DNA from: Geminocystis herdmanii PCC 6308
Lineage (GTDB): Bacteria > Cyanobacteriota > Cyanobacteriia > Cyanobacteriales > Cyanobacteriaceae
Direction of reading: 5' to 3'
Assembly: GCF_000332235.1 (NCBI RefSeq)
Contig: NZ_CM001775.1
Coordinates: 4,199,419-4,263,418, forward strand
DNA: 64,000 nt
Under the pieces are notes generated by a model. It was not told the origin of the DNA. It ran no database searches and worked only from the letters and a program-made list of their open reading frames with translations. Of the stretch, positions 63,144 through 64,000 are shown piece after piece. Every line of letters begins with the position of its first letter. Positions within the stretch are counted from its first letter, which is position 1. Made by a program: the position numbers and the translations under genes.

Positions 63144-64000
63144 TTAACCTTGGGTTTTTGTCAATTTGAGGTAAATATATTCTAAGTTAATGGGTTTTTT
63201 GGTGATAGAAGTTAAATTTACCCCCTCAAAACCTTTGATTATTTCTGATAAATCTAATATTTCCGCTGTTAAAAAGACTAATTCATCTTGATAATAAGAA
63301 TAAGTAAAACCTTGTTTTTTTCCTTGTCTAATGGCTTTTTCTTCTTCTAGGGTTTTAATCACAATTAATTCTTTAGCAGGAATGATTTGTTTTAATTGGT
63401 TTAAAGTACCTTCTTGGATGATTTTACCTTCTTTCATGATACCAATTCGATCGCACAATTTTTCGGCTTCTTCGAGAAAATGAGTTGTTAATAAGATGGT
63501 AATTCCTTCTTGTTTTAACTTTAAGATTAATTGCCAAATTTCATACCTAGATTCTATATCCAATCCCGTAGTTGGCTCATCTAAAATTAATAATTTGGGG
63601 TTGTGTATTAAGGCAATGGCTATATTTAATCTTCTTTGCATTCCTCCGCTTAATGTCGATACGATCGAATCTTTTTTGTCTAATAAATTAACGGCTTTTA
63701 GTTTATCATAAATATTCGCTTTTAATTGAGTGCCTTTTAAGCCATAAATTTGCCCAAAAAATCTTAAATTTTCTTCACAGGTAAGTTGAGAATAAAGTAA
63801 ATTTTCTTGAGGTGCAACTCCTAATAAAGATTTAGATTTTTTACTTAATTTTTGCCCATTAATTAAAATCTCTCCAGAATCATAATTTAACAATCCACAG
63901 ATAATATTAATTGTGGTAGTTTTTCCTGCTCCATTTGCCCCCAATAAGCCATAAATTTCTCCATAACTAATCTCTAAATTAAAGTTACTTAAAACCTCTT
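63144..64000 (-). CDS. ABC-2-type transporter ATP-binding protein (N-terminus beyond window)
   Basis: At least 285 residues; the frame continues past the right edge (EVLSNFNLEISYGEIYGLLG), so the TTG at 63944 is not the start. Walker A GANGAGKTTT, signature LSGGMQRRLNIAIAL, Walker B LLILDEPTTGLDIE and switch TTHFLEEAEKL are intact. This is the DrrA/CcmA-like class of exporter ATPases, with a short C-terminal domain from about residue 210. Its membrane partner is not in the window. Confidence 0.92.
   Translation of the reverse strand, partial: EVLSNFNLEISYGEIYGLLGANGAGKTTTINIICGLLNYDSGEILINGQKLSKKSKSLLGVAPQENLLYSQLTCEENLRFFGQIYGLKGTQLKANIYDKLKAVNLLDKKDSIVSTLSGGMQRRLNIAIALIHNPKLLILDEPTTGLDIESRYEIWQLILKLKQEGITILLTTHFLEEAEKLCDRIGIMKEGKIIQEGTLNQLKQIIPAKELIVIKTLEEEKAIRQGKKQGFTYSYYQDELVFLTAEILDLSEIIKGFEGVNLTSITKKPINLEYIYLKLTKTQG

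Noticed and set aside
1..64000. CGATCG/GCGATCGC density as a sign of a restriction system or a special locus
   Set aside because: HIP1 overrepresentation is a known general feature of many cyanobacterial genomes; it is spread evenly here and does not mark a locus.

Overview
The window is chromosomal DNA from a low-GC cyanobacterium, probably a unicellular relative of Cyanobacterium/Geminocystis (the genus is inference). Three things point there. The gene set includes AcsF for chlorophyll synthesis, CO2-uptake-type NdhF/NdhD, a NIL-domain protein inside a sulfate-permease cluster and AMIN-domain amidase beside MurI. The ribosomal cluster lacks rpsJ, rpsN and rpmD, as is usual in cyanobacteria. 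HIP1-type sites (GCGATCGC and the shorter CGATCG) are scattered through genes and spacers. I recognise no tRNA, rRNA or CRISPR array.

Layout. 1-14376 (minus strand) is one long ribosomal supercluster running rplC-D-W-B, rpsS, rplV, rpsC, rplP, rpmC, rpsQ, rplN-X-E, rpsH, rplF-R, rpsE, rplO, secY, adk, infA, rpmJ, rpsM-K, rpoA, rplQ and truA (cut by the left edge). 14885-21411 holds an MscS channel, the principal sigma factor SigA behind an 860-base leader, a lone MNT nucleotidyltransferase, a RelE/HigA-type toxin-antitoxin pair, a TrmH-type RNA methyltransferase, a hypothetical protein and a glutathione S-transferase-like protein. 21719-31389 has the wall genes (amidase, murI), a glycosyltransferase, a Uma2 protein, asd, hemB, a pentapeptide-repeat protein and a hydrolase-like protein. 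31487-36720 has queE, bioY, a TrkA/K+ channel protein, a response regulator and an M16 peptidase homologue. 37046-41380 is the sulfate uptake cluster (sbpA, NIL protein, cysT, cysW, cysA). 41827-51642 has rimO, a TPR protein, acpP-fabF, ugd, a DUF4336 protein and an FKBP isomerase. 51914-64000 has a hypothetical protein, hom, acsF, a fused GT61-like protein, lipB, ndhD-ndhF, a second pentapeptide protein and an ABC ATPase cut by the right edge.

The core genes are ordinary; the unusual biology is between and inside them. (1) A 31-33 base palindromic element sits in frame inside three unrelated genes (25351, 31229, 33174), twice giving nearly the same peptide and once read on the other strand, with looser copies in spacers. 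(2) A repeat beginning near TAGGCGTTGCTGAA lies at gene 3' ends, usually in the sense of the gene, and in two cases supplies the stop codon. (3) A MITE-like family with ends near ACCTGAGTTCGACATAA carries short-tandem-repeat cores; one copy has a perfect 6-base target duplication. (4) Heptamer and octamer arrays begin at or right after many stop codons, even in the ribosomal cluster, and reach into the C-termini of some proteins. (5) Two distant promoters, for the response regulator and for the second pentapeptide protein, share one architecture: tandem 11-base TTCACAA repeats, then exactly 8 bases, then a -10 box. This suggests a shared PhoB/OmpR-type regulon.
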